A stretch of DNA of 64,000 bases from Epiperipatus broadwayi (lineage: Eukaryota > Onychophora > Udeonychophora > Euonychophora > Peripatidae). The stretch covers positions 7,367,125 through 7,431,124 of the forward strand of contig JAQFVV010012441.1 of NCBI GenBank assembly GCA_028023455.1, written 5' to 3'. The notes beneath the pieces were generated by a model that worked only from the letters and a program-made list of their open reading frames with translations, did not search any database and was not told the origin of the DNA. Made by a program: the position numbers and the translations under genes. Below, piece by piece: positions 34,446 through 45,955 of the stretch (within the stretch, counting starts at the first letter, position 1; the number at the start of each line of letters is the position of its first letter).

Positions 34446-35917
34446 ACTTATTATTTTTATTGTTATTACAACAGTTTTTTAATTAACAGACATTTTATTT
34501 ACCTAATGCTAATTTTAAGCTTTTCCAATGTATGCAAAGATGTAATGGTAAATTTTGACTCAAGTTGAGCCAAGATAATATATTGAATAAAATGGTTAAT
34601 GTACTTTCGAATAAAAATGATTAAATTCAATAATATATTTGAATATTAACCAAAGTGCTATAATAATGATGATGATTTATAACCTCAAATTGAAAGTTAA
34701 ACTAAGTATAAGCTCAAAAAAGTCTTTTTAATTTGTTTTACAGTTTCAATGAATAAAAAATATGAAACTTTGCAGTGCCAAACCTTATAAATAGAAAGTT
34801 TATTTCTGGAATACTTATTAATGCCTGATCATAACATTAATAAATTATTACCACCATTTCTGTATGCCTCCTAGTAGATTGCATGATTTATCAGGGTTTT
34901 GAATATTAATAGCATAAGGTGAGTTAATACAAAAATGTTTGGATTGAGTTTCATATGCAAATATGAACTAAATGGATTTATAAAAAATAACTTAACAATT
35001 TATTAATGATAAATAAAGTAAAATGCGCATATATACTTGCATTTATTATTATGTATATAAAATATTGAAGATAATAGTATAATAAATATTTTAAATTTAA
35101 GACTCTAGAATAATTATGTGGATAAAAAGTTGGAAACCATTGTTTTCTTCAGATATTGTTGTCCTATATTTATAAATGAGTTCTCATTAGTTGATCCAAA
35201 AATGGTAGTTATTTTATTGGTGCGCTAATAATGTTAAATGAAGTATTCTGGGGTACTGGTGACATTATTCAGTAGTTGTGGTAGATTTTATGACATAGTT
35301 TACCTTTCCTCACAGCATATTTAATGTTAGCAAATTTCAGTATTAGTCTCTGGATTCAATTCCATCTACAGGCATTTTAATTGGTGGAGTAGTTGGTTTC
35401 TAGCACACATGACTACATAGCCTTCTGCTGGAAAATTCTATGGTTGTTTTGCTTGATTATAGTAGTGAAAAATACTTAATATCAGCAAGTCAGAGCAATC
35501 TAAACTGTGGTGAAATACTGTTTTAATCAGCAGCTTCTCTTTTCTGTATGGATCACTGTAATGCAACTTCTTTTGTTAAGGCTTAGAATAGACTCACATA
35601 GACTGCCCAAACTGCTTGTTTCTGACAAGATTTGCCATTAGTGGCACATATTTTATATTTTTGTAAGCTACACACTTCAAATTTTTGCATGAATCAAAAG
35701 TATTTTTCTTTCTTCCTTTACAGTACAACTTATCATTTTATTGTGTCTTACTCATTGAAATTTAACTTTCCAATGTATGTTATATCTAGTATATGTGCAC
35801 ATACACATATGGCAATTTATACATTTATTACTCAATTTACAATAACTTCTAACAATTTTCTTTTGATGCAGTTTTGTAATCTAACTAATCTGAGATGTTA
35901 TTGGGTTTATTTTAGTT

Positions 35918-35957
<40 letters not shown>

Positions 35958-36000
35958 ACTAACAATATATATATATATATATTGTATACATATATATATA
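34446..36000. other. AT-rich noncoding DNA with TA microsatellites
   Basis: (TA)n tracts lie at about 35921-35954 and 35964-35982, framed by GTTACAATATAT and its inverse, forming hairpins. A 108-codon frame at 35632-35958 ends in the microsatellite and shows no recognised motif. Confidence 0.5.
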
Positions 36001-36289
36001 TATATATTTGTGCACAATGAATTTATAAATTTTTATTTCATTTATAAATATGAGAAGATACCCAAAAAAAACTGGAATTGTTCTCTGGAGAGCAATCATG
36101 TTGTTGTACATGTTTCTGCTACTAGATTCCCTTTGCAGGGATCCCTCCTGAATTATCCCACTAATCATCAACATTGAGTGAAGTTGTTGTAATACATAGT
36201 AAATTTTTTGGCAAGTGAAGTTATGATGATGCATAGCAAATGTTTTTGTTAAATGCATCTCACTTATTTGTCAATTTTTAAAATGGTTG

Positions 36290-36890
36290 AAAAGTTGAAA
36301 AAAACATGAAATTCTGTTTTCTGTTAGAGACAAAACAGTTGTAATTCTTGAAGCAGCATACAAGCAAGCTGCTCTGGGGGAAATGCAAATTCATAAGTGG
36401 TTTAATGGAAGTTTCAAATTCAACATATCCCAAAAAAGCATTGTGAGTGAAGTCCAATGCCAAAACTATACTGTTTTTTATGAAAATGTCATTGCTTATT
36501 TAGAATTCATTCATAATGATCAGGCATTTTACCTACAAGTTCTGAACATTAAAGTGATGTGGAAAAATTAAAATGCCCTGATTTATGGTGATGGTGGTCA
36601 TGATGTTTCACCAGCCCACAAAACCTTGAGTATAAAACAATTTTTAAATAATAACAGAATGAATCACATTACCTATCCACCATATTTTTTTAATCCTGCT
36701 CTATGTGACTTCTTTTTATTCTCTTGAATGAAAAAATGCCTTAAAACAATTTATGTGATGTAAAAGCGATGAAGAAAAAATCAATAGAGGAATTAAAAGC
36801 ATCACTTTGCAAGAGTCCAGAACTACTTTAAAAAGAGGGAAGCATGTTTGGACTAATGCATTGCATTAAATGAACAGTACTTTGCGTTGG
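36290..36890 (+). pseudogene. mariner-type transposase relic
   Basis: Segments in order match a mariner (Tc1/mariner superfamily) transposase. A helix-turn-helix remnant reads AAYKQAALGEMQIHKWFNGS. The catalytic-domain start VFYENVIAYLEF matches the usual VFFD-type segment (first Asp replaced by Glu). FYLQVL follows, then HDVSPAHKTLSIKQFL corresponds to the HHDNAPAH block (second Asp kept). PPYFFNPALCDFFLF corresponds to PPYSPDLAPCDFFLF (third Asp lost). Stops after FYLQVLNIKVMWKN and after DFFLFS, plus further stops, show it is dead. Terminal inverted repeats were not found. Confidence 0.85.
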
Positions 36891-37200
36891 ATTTAATTTT
36901 TAAAAATAAATACATAATTTTTATTATAGAATATCTGCTTTCCTCTCATTCATATTCAAGCTTTTTAGTATTGAGAACAATAGTGATCGCATTGTATCAT
37001 TTTACATGTATGTTGATTTTAATAATGTCTGAGCATAAGTATTGCCATTGTTTTGATTTTTGTAAAATAATTTGAGCAATTATTTTATATTTTATTATCA
37101 TAATTAACTTGCAATAGCTACAATCAATATGTTATAGGGCTGTAAATATCCATACACCTTAACTTCATATAAGATATTAACTGACAAGTGTCAGTTCCAG

Positions 37201-37353
37201 TATCTTTCAAGTTCATATGGTACCACATTGGAGGAGTAAGAAGGCACTAGATATGGATTTTATGCACAAACCTTCCTGCATACATTGATTATGAAAGCTT
37301 GCATTTGGTGGCACCACTATATGGAAAGTTTGGTACTCATTATCTTTCAAGTT
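37201..37353 (+). mobile_element. Foldback family D, 3' half fragment between 13-bp direct repeats
   Basis: The segment 37230-37335 contains AGGCACTAGATATGGATTTT, ATGCACAAACCTTC and CACTATATGGAAAGTTTGG, the family D right arm. It is flanked by exact direct repeats TATCTTTCAAGTT at 37201-37213 and 37341-37353, which could be a target-site duplication. The hammerhead and left arm are absent. Confidence 0.65.
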
Positions 37354-37544
37354 ATATCTTATATTTTGAAAAAGATAAAATAATTTGAATTTTACATAAT
37401 ATTATGACTCCCCCTTTTTGGGTTTAGGGATACACAACTTGTACAATAAGAAATATTTTGTTTTCATCTTTTGCATATTGTTATTTTTTTCTACTTCTTT
37501 AGACAAATATAATATGTATTTATTGTAATACTGAAATTAATAAA

Positions 37545-38835
37545 AAAAAATCAGACGTATATATTGTACGAGTGGAAAATCCAAGCAAAAGTACATCGAA
37601 TCCGATCATGCTCGAGATACACGGGTCTGGAGCAATCCTGAATTCTAACCTATGTGCCTATTCTTTGAGTCTCTAATCCCATGAACAATAGTCCCGATAA
37701 TACAGAATAATTATTTAATTCCAGGCCCAGAAACATAGTGGTAGAGCATAAGATCAGACTGATGATGATGATCGAGAAAGAGTAGTCCAGGAATTACATT
37801 TATTACAGTTATTTTATTAATTAAAATAAAATAATAATTCAGAAACGAGGATTTACGTATTATATAATTTTAATAAAATATTAGAACATATATATATATA
37901 TTACACAAAGAAATGTTACCATTGGAATAACATTAACTATTTACAAAATTTCGGGACTTGTTTTATATAATCCCCTTTACGTTAATTATTCAATGGACAT
38001 AATTTTTACTGAATGAGTTATAACTTGGGTGGCGTTGAACATACCAATTTACAAATATTTACAAACAATGTTATGGATGCATAAAACAGTTTACAAGATC
38101 GGAACAGCTTCGGATTACATAAAGAGGCATGATAATTTAGCATTAATCATTTTAACAAATAAATGTAAATATATGGCCTCAATCATTTATTTACAATCTT
38201 AAAAGTATTACATAAGTTTGACAGACATTGTTTGGAAATAGCTTAATGTGTTACATTGTCAGGAAGAGGTAAGGTATGTAATCATTAAGGTTTTACAGGG
38301 AACATGTATTGATTAACATCCATGGGAATCGATTAGTATTTTAAAAGAAAGGAGTTTAAAAACAGCGTACTGACTAATTAGCATGTTACCTCATGAATGA
38401 GTCATTATTTCCAACACCTCATTGTGGCTAATGAAAAGTCAAACAGGCATAAATCAATTTAATAAAACAATAATGATACTAGCATGTTATTAGAGAAATA
38501 CAGATCTTATGGTAGTTTGAATACTTCATCATTTTAACACATTTGAGAATGAATCAAGGTTGGTACGTCCGCGCATTTTTCTTTTTGTTTTTAAATTCCA
38601 ACATTTTAACTAAAATACGTATATATAAAAAATATAATTAAAATTATATAAAGAAAATGTCTAATTTTCAGCAATAATATTGTTAAGACTATTGCTTATA
38701 TATATCCATACCAGTGTGTAGATGAATGGCATCTATACATAACGAAGTCAGAATTGCGAATCCCGCAAGAAGTTACTATGGCTGGCGAAGCATGAAGCTC
38801 GATATAACTATACATCGATTGCTTCAATATTATAA
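37545..38835. other. CpG-enriched noncoding block
   Basis: By eye about 25 CpG dinucleotides occur in 1.3 kb, against only a few per kb around it. There is no open frame above 60 codons. A tRNA A-box-like string ATAGTGGTAGAGC occurs near 37737-37750 without a matching B box. The block could be a younger insertion, a retroelement LTR or UTR, or an unmethylated regulatory or noncoding RNA region. Confidence 0.4.
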
Positions 38836-38839
38836 ATAT

Positions 38840-40194
38840 ATATATATATTACTAAAAGAAACAATCAAATGAGTTGTTAGCTGATATAACTGAAAGTAAT
38901 TTTACTTTTTTATTTGCATCAATGATTATTTGACTTATAAAAATATTATTTTACAAAAGGAAGTAAGAAATCAAGCCATCACAGTTGACAGTGGGTATAA
39001 ATGAAAGGTTTACTTTTATTTCCATCAATTGTTATTTTATTTATTATAAAAAGATCTTTTATTAAATAAAATAATTCATGAATTCATCTCAGATAACAGT
39101 AGATATAAACAGAAGTATGTTTACTTTGTTTTTATTTTACATCAATATGGGTTTTTTTTTTACTTTTTATACAAATATTATAATAAGTATTGTAAATAAT
39201 ATTTATAATAAAAAAATAAATTTGAAACATAAAAATCCTACTTTTCGTAGGAGCAGTATGAGATACCACTTATACTTGGAAGATCACAAAACTGTATTGT
39301 ACCCATTACAAGTTAATCTCAATAAAACAATAGTTTATATGCATAATAATGACTTTCACTTATCCAATCACTATTATGAAACAGGATGTTTTAAGTAATA
39401 CAATATGTTTTGTATCTTCATAGATTGTCTTTAATACTCACCCTCTCATTGCAAAATCGTGAAAACCACTTAAAAACATTCTTAGGATTCATGGATTCAT
39501 TAACAGACACAGGTGAATTCAAAATTTTATAGAATTTAATGTTATGATGAGGTTAAACTGTGTATTAATAAAACAATAACATAATTCACGATTCAGACAC
39601 CCTGATGTCTTAAACATTTTTAATAAGTAGGACAAATATGTTGTTATATAACACATGGGTTGATTCAGAGATAGTATCCTGTAGCAGATTGGAGAGAAAA
39701 CATTCATCAGTCTTCATTTTATTAGGATAGTCATGTAGGTATAATTGCATGATGGTTTATTTAAACTTTTTTTAATTAATAATTTCACTCTCTTTAATCA
39801 AGTTAATATATATATATGTGTGTGTGTGTGTGTTCAAATATTATTCTTATATTAATGCATCTTTCACCTTAGCTTAATCATACACAACCATTCATTAGCC
39901 TAGAAGTCAGATCAATGCCTTTCCCTCTAGATGCATTTATTAAACAGTCACTTTTTTCAAGTAAATAATATATACATAGCTCATATGGTAATTTTAATTT
40001 TATATACTTTTTTTATATACTTTTAACTTCATATATATACACTTCAAATTTTTATTTCAACACAATTTTCTTAAACATATGACAAAGAAATGTGAAAAAG
40101 ATATATATATATACTAAAACAATAAAGCCAATTAATTACTCAAGGCTTTAATAGATTTATAAATTTAGATAATAACAGTCAACCCTTAAGCTAC
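38840..40194. other. AT-rich noncoding DNA
   Basis: A TA/TG tract lies at about 39806-39832. A 106-codon plus-strand frame at 39078-39398 has no recognisable motif and a composition like its surroundings. Confidence 0.5.
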
Positions 40195-40275
40195 CACCTT
40201 TATTGTTAAAGGAGGTTACCTTTACTATATGTTGGGATTGTTGATAGATTAAGGATTGATTATTATGATATATCC
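40195..40275 (+). repeat. Dispersed repeat family F, copy 4 (divergent)
   Basis: It begins CACCTTTATTGTTAAAGGAG like copy 2 and retains GGGATTGTT and a TTGATTATTATG segment, but the TTGACAACAG core is lost. Confidence 0.5.
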
Positions 40276-40499
40276 AAGTTTATTTATGTATGATTTATAG
40301 TATGATCATGCTGATATTTCAGATGAGTCACATCAGCCATCAAATGAATAATAAAAGTTATTATAAAAAAACTATTACAAAGACACTGTAAGCATTATTG
40401 TATAACATGATTAAAGATTCAATCCATAGAAATTAGAATAGAAATTTTAATGTGGTGATAGGATGAAAATAGATTTAAAAATAATATAAATATTAATAA

Positions 40500-40878
40500 T
40501 TATTTATTAATGTGTTTTAAAAAAATTCCAAACTGAAGATAATTTACATATATCATCAAGTTTGTTGATACAATTTGGTTTCTTAAGGATTTGAATAGTT
40601 TTTCGGATTTTGCTTTGGTGAAGAGTGTCACATCTGAATAGAATACTGCTGTTTGAAAAATGTATATTCTGATTAGTATCCATAGCATGAAGTGACAGCT
40701 CCATTTTTGATGAAAGGCTTTACTATATTAAAATGTCCATTTCTTATAGAACTGATACAATAATTGTTCATACGCACCTAAGCTTCCATAAACATCATTT
40801 TGAATTTTATAAACTCCATGGGCTTCAAAATGATTTCAGTCCTTAGATCTAGACAGAAAGTTACCAATTTTTTGGTTA
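40500..40878 (-). pseudogene. PLE GIY-YIG domain relic, inverted partner
   Basis: The minus strand includes EAHGVYKIQND (the start of a GIY-YIG domain) and, further on, LSLHAMDTNQNIHF and ILKKPNCINKLDD, which match the C-terminal region of PLE endonucleases (conserved H..NT.H.I.F and the final ..PN.IN..). Stops and frame changes are present. It is paired head to head with the relic at 41018-41377. Confidence 0.65.
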
Positions 40879-41017
40879 GGGATATATTGTTGTTTTATTA
40901 TAGCATTTTAGAATACATCCAATATTGTCTGTAGTTACTTTTATATTCTTAAACAAGAGGAATTATAAAGTGTATTGCATGTAATGATAATAGCATAACA
41001 TGAAAACAGTGAATATT

Positions 41018-41377
41018 GCTAACCAAAAAATTGATGACATTTTGTTCAGATCTAAAAACTCAATTCCTCTTGAAGCTCATGACATTTATACAAGACATAT
41101 GAGATTTGTGGAATCTCTTATGTGAATGTAAGCAGTTTCTCTACCAGTGTAAAAAGAAATGAACATATTAGTTAATGCAATAAAGCAGCATTCATTATCA
41201 TTCCAAGCTATGAATACTGGTCAAAATATAGATTTTTCAATTGGCACTTCCTATTCTATTAAGATATATTCCACAAAAGAAAAATCAGAAAAGTCATGGA
41301 GATCCTTAAGAAACCAAACTTTATTAACAAATCTGAAGATACATGCAAACTATCTTACATTTGGAAAAAAAAATTAA
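41018..41377 (+). pseudogene. PLE GIY-YIG domain relic
   Basis: The plus strand reads IPLEAHDIYTRH then, after stops, SLSFQAMNTGQNIDF and KSWRSLRNQTLLTNLKI. These align with the minus-strand relic at 40500-40878 over most of its length, forming an inverted repeat with about 140 bp between. The arrangement mirrors the young PLE at 8.3-12.6 kb but is much older and from a different PLE lineage. Confidence 0.65.
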
Positions 41378-41523
41378 AACACTTTAATCCATATAACTGC
41401 TGAGTTTTATATATGTCCCTTTTGTGTTCTGTTTCTGTATAGCTTATTGGGAGTGTCAGTATTTGCACATCTGTGTTAATTGCTTTTTTTTACTACTCTG
41501 GGTTTTTGGATTGATCTTGGTCC

Positions 41524-41569
41524 ATTGTGTTCCAACAACTAGTGTACCCTTACTTAATTGGAACACAAT
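41524..41569. repeat. Short perfect hairpin
   Basis: ATTGTGTTCCAA at 41524-41535 and TTGGAACACAAT at 41558-41569 are exact inverted copies around a 22-nt loop. No terminator role can be assigned in a eukaryotic setting. Confidence 0.7.
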
Positions 41570-41814
41570 GATTCCAAACTTCCAGGTAATGGCTTCATCT
41601 AAGTGTTCTTTTTGTTGATCTTTAATATTGTTATACAACAAATCTTATAATATCTCTACAACATTTTTTATATCAACATTCATTACTCAGCTGATGGTCA
41701 GTGCATTCCAAACAAAAGTGTATATACCATCATATTATGAATCATACACAGATAAACTTAGATAATTTTATATTTGTATCCCATAAAAATATTTCCTTTA
41801 ACATATATAGATAT

Positions 41815-42760
41815 AAGGTATCACAAATCGGTGCAATCTAATTAGTTTTATATAATCCTTAGCTTTCCCTTATTTAAATAATATTTCCTTGCTATATCGA
41901 AAAATTTTAAATATCCCATGTTATTTTGTTTGATTCCTTGAAAAATACTGGATTCCAATTTCACTGCGAATGTATATATTTATTCACAGTGAAATTGCCA
42001 TTAAAGTTTGAAAAATTGCTATCTTAATATAAACCAAGCACTTTGTATATATGTATGGAAGATTATGATCTGTCCCATCTGATGAGCACTGGTTCTGCAC
42101 AAAATACATATATTGGAGATCACATATCCTTTTCACATGTATGTGGACATGTGTATTGGTTTTTTGATACGGAATGGAGAATGAATACAATGGAAAATCC
42201 TGAGATCAAATCCCTCTAATTATATACATATATAATGAATACAAATTATTGTTAGAATATTTCAACAGTGCTATCCATATTTAAAAGCACTTATTCTGAA
42301 TTAAGAAACATAAGTGAAATGAAATCTCTCTAAGTTGATAAGAATATTGGTTTCAAGACTATCGAAACATAAATATATTTATATCTTAAAAAAGCTAATA
42401 AACAAACTTTATATATAAAGCACAATTAACAAATAATCAAATTATACTTTAAAAATCTCCAAATGTAACTGTTTAAGAATAAATTAAAGTTTGCATATTG
42501 CTAGTTCAATCTTAAATATTGTAAATGAATTCAAACCATTGCGAGTATTTCAACAGCACCACCTATGTTTAGAAACACTAAACCTGAATCAAGCAACATA
42601 TGTAAAAAAAAATTTCCTGATTTATTCATATATATATTAACAAATCTCTAAAGCAATCTAATTAGTTTTACATAGTCTTTAGCTTTCCTTATTTAAATAT
42701 TTTTCCTTAGCCTCAAAAGTTGAAATATTTCATATTTAATCTGCATTTTGCTGAATATTC
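41815..42760. repeat. Degenerate duplicated segments, interrupted by a family C copy
   Basis: GCAATCTAATTAGTTTTA followed by TCCTTAGCTTTCC and a TATTTAAATA segment occurs at about 41838-41890 and 42653-42705. ATTTCAACAG followed by a 60-bp similar stretch occurs at 42261 and 42547. These are old, partly overlapping duplications. Confidence 0.6.
41990..42235 (+). mobile_element. SINE-like hammerhead family C, copy 3
   Basis: It shows ATTGCTATCTTAATATAAACC, then a hammerhead relic with intact CTGATGA (42079-42085) but GAA changed to AAA, then ATTGGAGATC and a decayed tRNA-like B region (AGATCAAATCCCTC). Confidence 0.65.
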
Positions 42761-43025
42761 TCAAGGGAAAATAGAAACTATATACATAAATTTAATATAT
42801 AAAAAATATTATTAATTTTTAAGCTTACTTTCACTTACGATGGCTTATAATAATAAATTACACTTTTCCAAACTTGTTTTTGATTAAATGTTAAATTAAT
42901 TTGACAATCTGATCTTCACTGCATTATGTTAGTAAACAAATTTTTACAGTTGAAAATAAAAATGTTAAAGTAATATCATCTTTATTAATATTGCTGGCAA
43001 ATTTAAATATAAACATGATCTTTCA

Positions 43026-43130
43026 ATAATTTGTGATTGGTGATCGAGAGGTCAGCTGCTTTACAAGCAGTTGTCCCAGGTTATCGGGTTCGCTTCCCGG
43101 CTGAAGCTATGACACATGAGAAGAAAAAAA
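43026..43130 (+). mobile_element. tRNA-derived SINE (short, copy 3)
   Basis: An A-box-like TGATCGAGAGG lies at 43041-43051 and the B box GGTTCGCTTCC at 43087-43097. An anticodon-like arm GCTGC/TTTACAA/GCAGT is seen between them. The tail motif GCTATGACACATGAGAA leads into an A run. It is the best preserved of the three copies. Confidence 0.8.
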
Positions 43131-43134
43131 ATTG

Positions 43135-44165
43135 TGATTTTAGCTAAATATATTATTTATTTTTCTGTATTTATGTGTGGAGTTACTATTTCTTTTTAGC
43201 AGATGTTCTGAAAAATATAGAATAAAATATTTAGTTATTTGAACTTTTTGATATATAACAAGAATATTACTTACAAAATATTATTTATGAAGTCAGTTGA
43301 TCTTAACGTCAACATAAAAGGCAAAAAAATCTCAGCTTTGTATATAAATATATGTGTAAATGACTTAATCATATTTAAATAATCCAGTCAAATAACTTAT
43401 TTTTAAAATATAATTGATCTTTGGTTTGAAATTTATAAATAAAATAAAATGTCTGTGTTATCTTGGGAGTAACTGGTAACTGAACTCCTAAACAGCTGTT
43501 AATTTGTGTGATTATATGAAATTAGTAATTATATTGGGAGAACTGATTGGCTAGTCCTTTTGCGTAATACCTTAGTTTATAAATATAAATTACCGGCGAA
43601 CTGATTCGCTGGATTTTTTAATTATTATTAAGAGTTGAAATCGTTAATTTATATTATTTCCAGTTTGGTATTATATCATAATTTGGTATAAAATATAAGT
43701 CTATATAGATTTTAAAAGTTTTAAAATGTTAATAATGTAAAGACATGTTCTAAATAAGACTGGAAAACAAACTTTATAAAACTTTAATTTCTTTTAATGA
43801 TTTTTTCTTTTCAATATTTTAATTTTTGTTTTCCTCCCTTCTAAATTTATCGAAATTTAATCGTAGCAAAAATATTTGAGTTAGAAAAAAAGTACAATTT
43901 TATAAAAATTGAATAAAAGAAAATATATGGATTTTACATTTTAAAAAATTATGAATATTTTTGTATAATTACAATAAATTTTTAAAAAAATCTAAATGTA
44001 AAATTAGCACATTATAGAACTTTCGATCCAGTTGCTCTTCATATATGGTATATTAGAAATATACATATTAGTTTTGTTTAAAGTTTTTATAACAGATAAG
44101 TATATATTACTGATAATTCATTTTCTATGAACTTATCTAATGGTACACTCCCCTTCATTTATATA
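43135..44165. other. AT-rich noncoding DNA
   Basis: An imperfect repeat of GA(G/A)AACTGATT(G/C)GCTG-like sequence occurs near 43538 and 43597. Nothing else is recognised. Confidence 0.4.
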
Positions 44166-44396
44166 TTTTGTTATCTATGACTGCATCTCATGGCATAGTA
44201 AATTTAGATAACTAGGACGAGAATCTCGGCCTCTGGGTGGCCTTTGAGCGTTCCATCAAATTTTCAATTGGATGGATGGTTGAAGAGTTGGAATGTGGAG
44301 TGGATTGAAGCCTGCCCATTAAAATATGATAATTGGCTATCTTAAAATATATATCTGAGTATTTATTGCATATATGTGTAGAGGTGATAATCTGGA

Positions 44397-44438
44397 CCAA
44401 TTGATGATTGCTGATTTAGCGTGAAATACGTATATTGG
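44397..44438 (+). ncRNA. Hammerhead ribozyme, family C (one core substitution)
   Basis: Stem I CCAA (44397-44400) pairs with TTGG (44435-44438). The core reads TTGATGA (44401-44407), so the invariant C3 is T. Stem II 44408-44422 pairs TGCT with AGCG through one wobble. GAA 44423-44425. Stem III ATAC/GTAT (44426-44433) is a perfect loopless palindrome. The cleavage base would be A44434. The C3 change should inactivate it. Confidence 0.65.
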
Positions 44439-44784
44439 AGATTATTTATCTTTCGACATACATGTGTTCAAGGGTATCAGTGTTATGAGATAGAATGGAA
44501 AGTGGTGGATCGTGTGAAAGTCTGTGCTCGTATACCCTATATATTAAATAGATTATGTCCTGTACATGAGGGGTCAGATTGACTTTAGATCAACGTGGAT
44601 ATGATGAGAATCTCGGCCTCAGGGTGGCCTTTGAGCATTCCATCACCAGATTTTCAATTGGATGGACGGTTGAAGAGTTGGACTGTGGAGTGGATTGAAG
44701 CATGTCTATTAAAATATGAAGATTGGCTATCTCAATATATATCTGAGAACTTATTGCATATATGTGTAGAGATGGTAATCTGAA

Positions 44785-44826
44785 CCAACTGATGATTGCT
44801 GGTTTAGCATGAAATATGTCTATTGA
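44785..44826 (+). ncRNA. Hammerhead ribozyme relic, family C second unit
   Basis: Stem I CCAA (44785-44788), intact core CTGATGA (44789-44795), stem II TGCT/GGTTT/AGCA (44796-44810) and GAA (44811-44813) are present. Stem III is damaged (ATATGTCT instead of the palindrome). The intact parts complement those of the first unit, so the family ancestor very probably had a complete hammerhead. Confidence 0.62.
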
Positions 44827-44945
44827 TGATTATTTATTTTTTCAACATATATGTGTTCAAGTGTATCAGTGTTATGAGATAGAGTGGAGAGTGGTGGTTT
44901 GCATGAAACTCTGTGCTCATATACCCTATATATATAACTAAAGAA

Positions 44946-45955
44946 TGTTGTGAGGCTTAGTATTTTTTGATGTGGTTGATCAATATATTAATAATCTGAT
45001 TAGTTCTTCAATATTAGTTAATGGCTAAAGTATACTGACTATTTTCAGCTTTAAATAAATAAAGAAAACTGCTCAAACCTCTCAACATCCAGAAATTATT
45101 ATTCCTAAAGATTAACATATTGGGTTGTACTATCCTTTTATGAAGAATGTTAGAGAGCTGTTATATTGAAGTGAGTTATTTAAACTTATTATATTTTGCC
45201 CACATCCCCTTACTCATCTGCATTAAAAAGATGAATCTAGTGTTTTCAGTTGCTCGGGGGATCAGTTAACATTTGAGTGGCAAAGTGACAAAGTCAGCAA
45301 ATTGTTTCATTTAGTTGACTAACTGAGATTTTGTTATGCTCTCTTCAGAAAGAAATCAATCCAGAAACCTTTAGTTCTTGAGTTCTACCTACTAAATCTT
45401 CCATATCACTTTTAGAATTGAAATAAAACTACAATCTTTAACATCTGGGTTATCATTTTTGAATATGTTACGGCACAAACTTTAAATCTGGATTAGAGGT
45501 TGGTAAATTAATCCTTACTGAAAAATAATGAGATGAAACGTTTTAATCTGACTAAATAATGATAAAACATCACTGCTGAACATTTCAATAGTTTAATTTC
45601 TGCTAAATATTTTTATCTCATTAGTAAGAAGATCTGATTTTAGAGGTAAAAGTTTTTGAATTTATTCTGAGTAAGGCGAGAGTAAAAACTGTTTCTGAAT
45701 AATTGAATAGAAGTGTTATGCTCTGCCAGACATTTTATAGCTCATATATAACACAACTTTTTAAGTTGCTGATTACCAAATAATGTATATGAAAGTGCAG
45801 TTTTAACTCTGCCTCCATATTTAATGTACATATGTATGTTTCTGTTTTTATAAAATAAATTCATCACTGTAACTGCAATTTTCTAGTTACAGTTTAATTA
45901 TTTACAATTCAATTATTAAAATAATCTCAAAGTACTAAAAAGCACCAGAAATCTA
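44946..45955. other. AT-rich noncoding DNA
   Basis: Nothing recognised on either strand. Confidence 0.5.

Larger units (their letters stand above)
44168..44945 (+). mobile_element. SINE-like hammerhead family C, tandem dimer
   Basis: Two units repeat with a period of 386 bp: GAATCTCGGCCTC occurs at 44221 and 44607. Each unit runs from GGGTGGCCTTTGAGC through GGAGTGGATTGAAG, a hammerhead region, ATTGATGATTATT or ATTGGAGATTATT, and a decayed tRNA-like region ending GTGCTC(G/A)TATACCC. A segment of 40-50 bp joining the units (GGGGTCAGATTGACTTTA, also at 31715) shows that units are joined head to tail. Tandem units with one hammerhead each and a polymerase III promoter-like part are the hallmark of the schistosome Sm-alpha type of element. 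Confidence 0.75.

Noticed and set aside
37764-37796. CTGATGA followed by GAAA and GTC, a possible hammerhead
   Set aside because: Neither stem I nor stem III can pair and stem II is negligible, so the match is to the core string only.
39078-39398. 106-codon plus-strand frame
   Set aside because: AT-rich, no motif, no flanking gene structure; most likely chance.
40500-40704. Host gene of 62-65 codons
   Set aside because: The translation matches its inverted partner at 41159-41377 and PLE endonuclease C-terminal patterns, and it contains stops.
43026-43110. Functional tRNA gene
   Set aside because: The A and B boxes and two arms are present, but no acceptor stem pairs and the sequence belongs to a dispersed SINE family.
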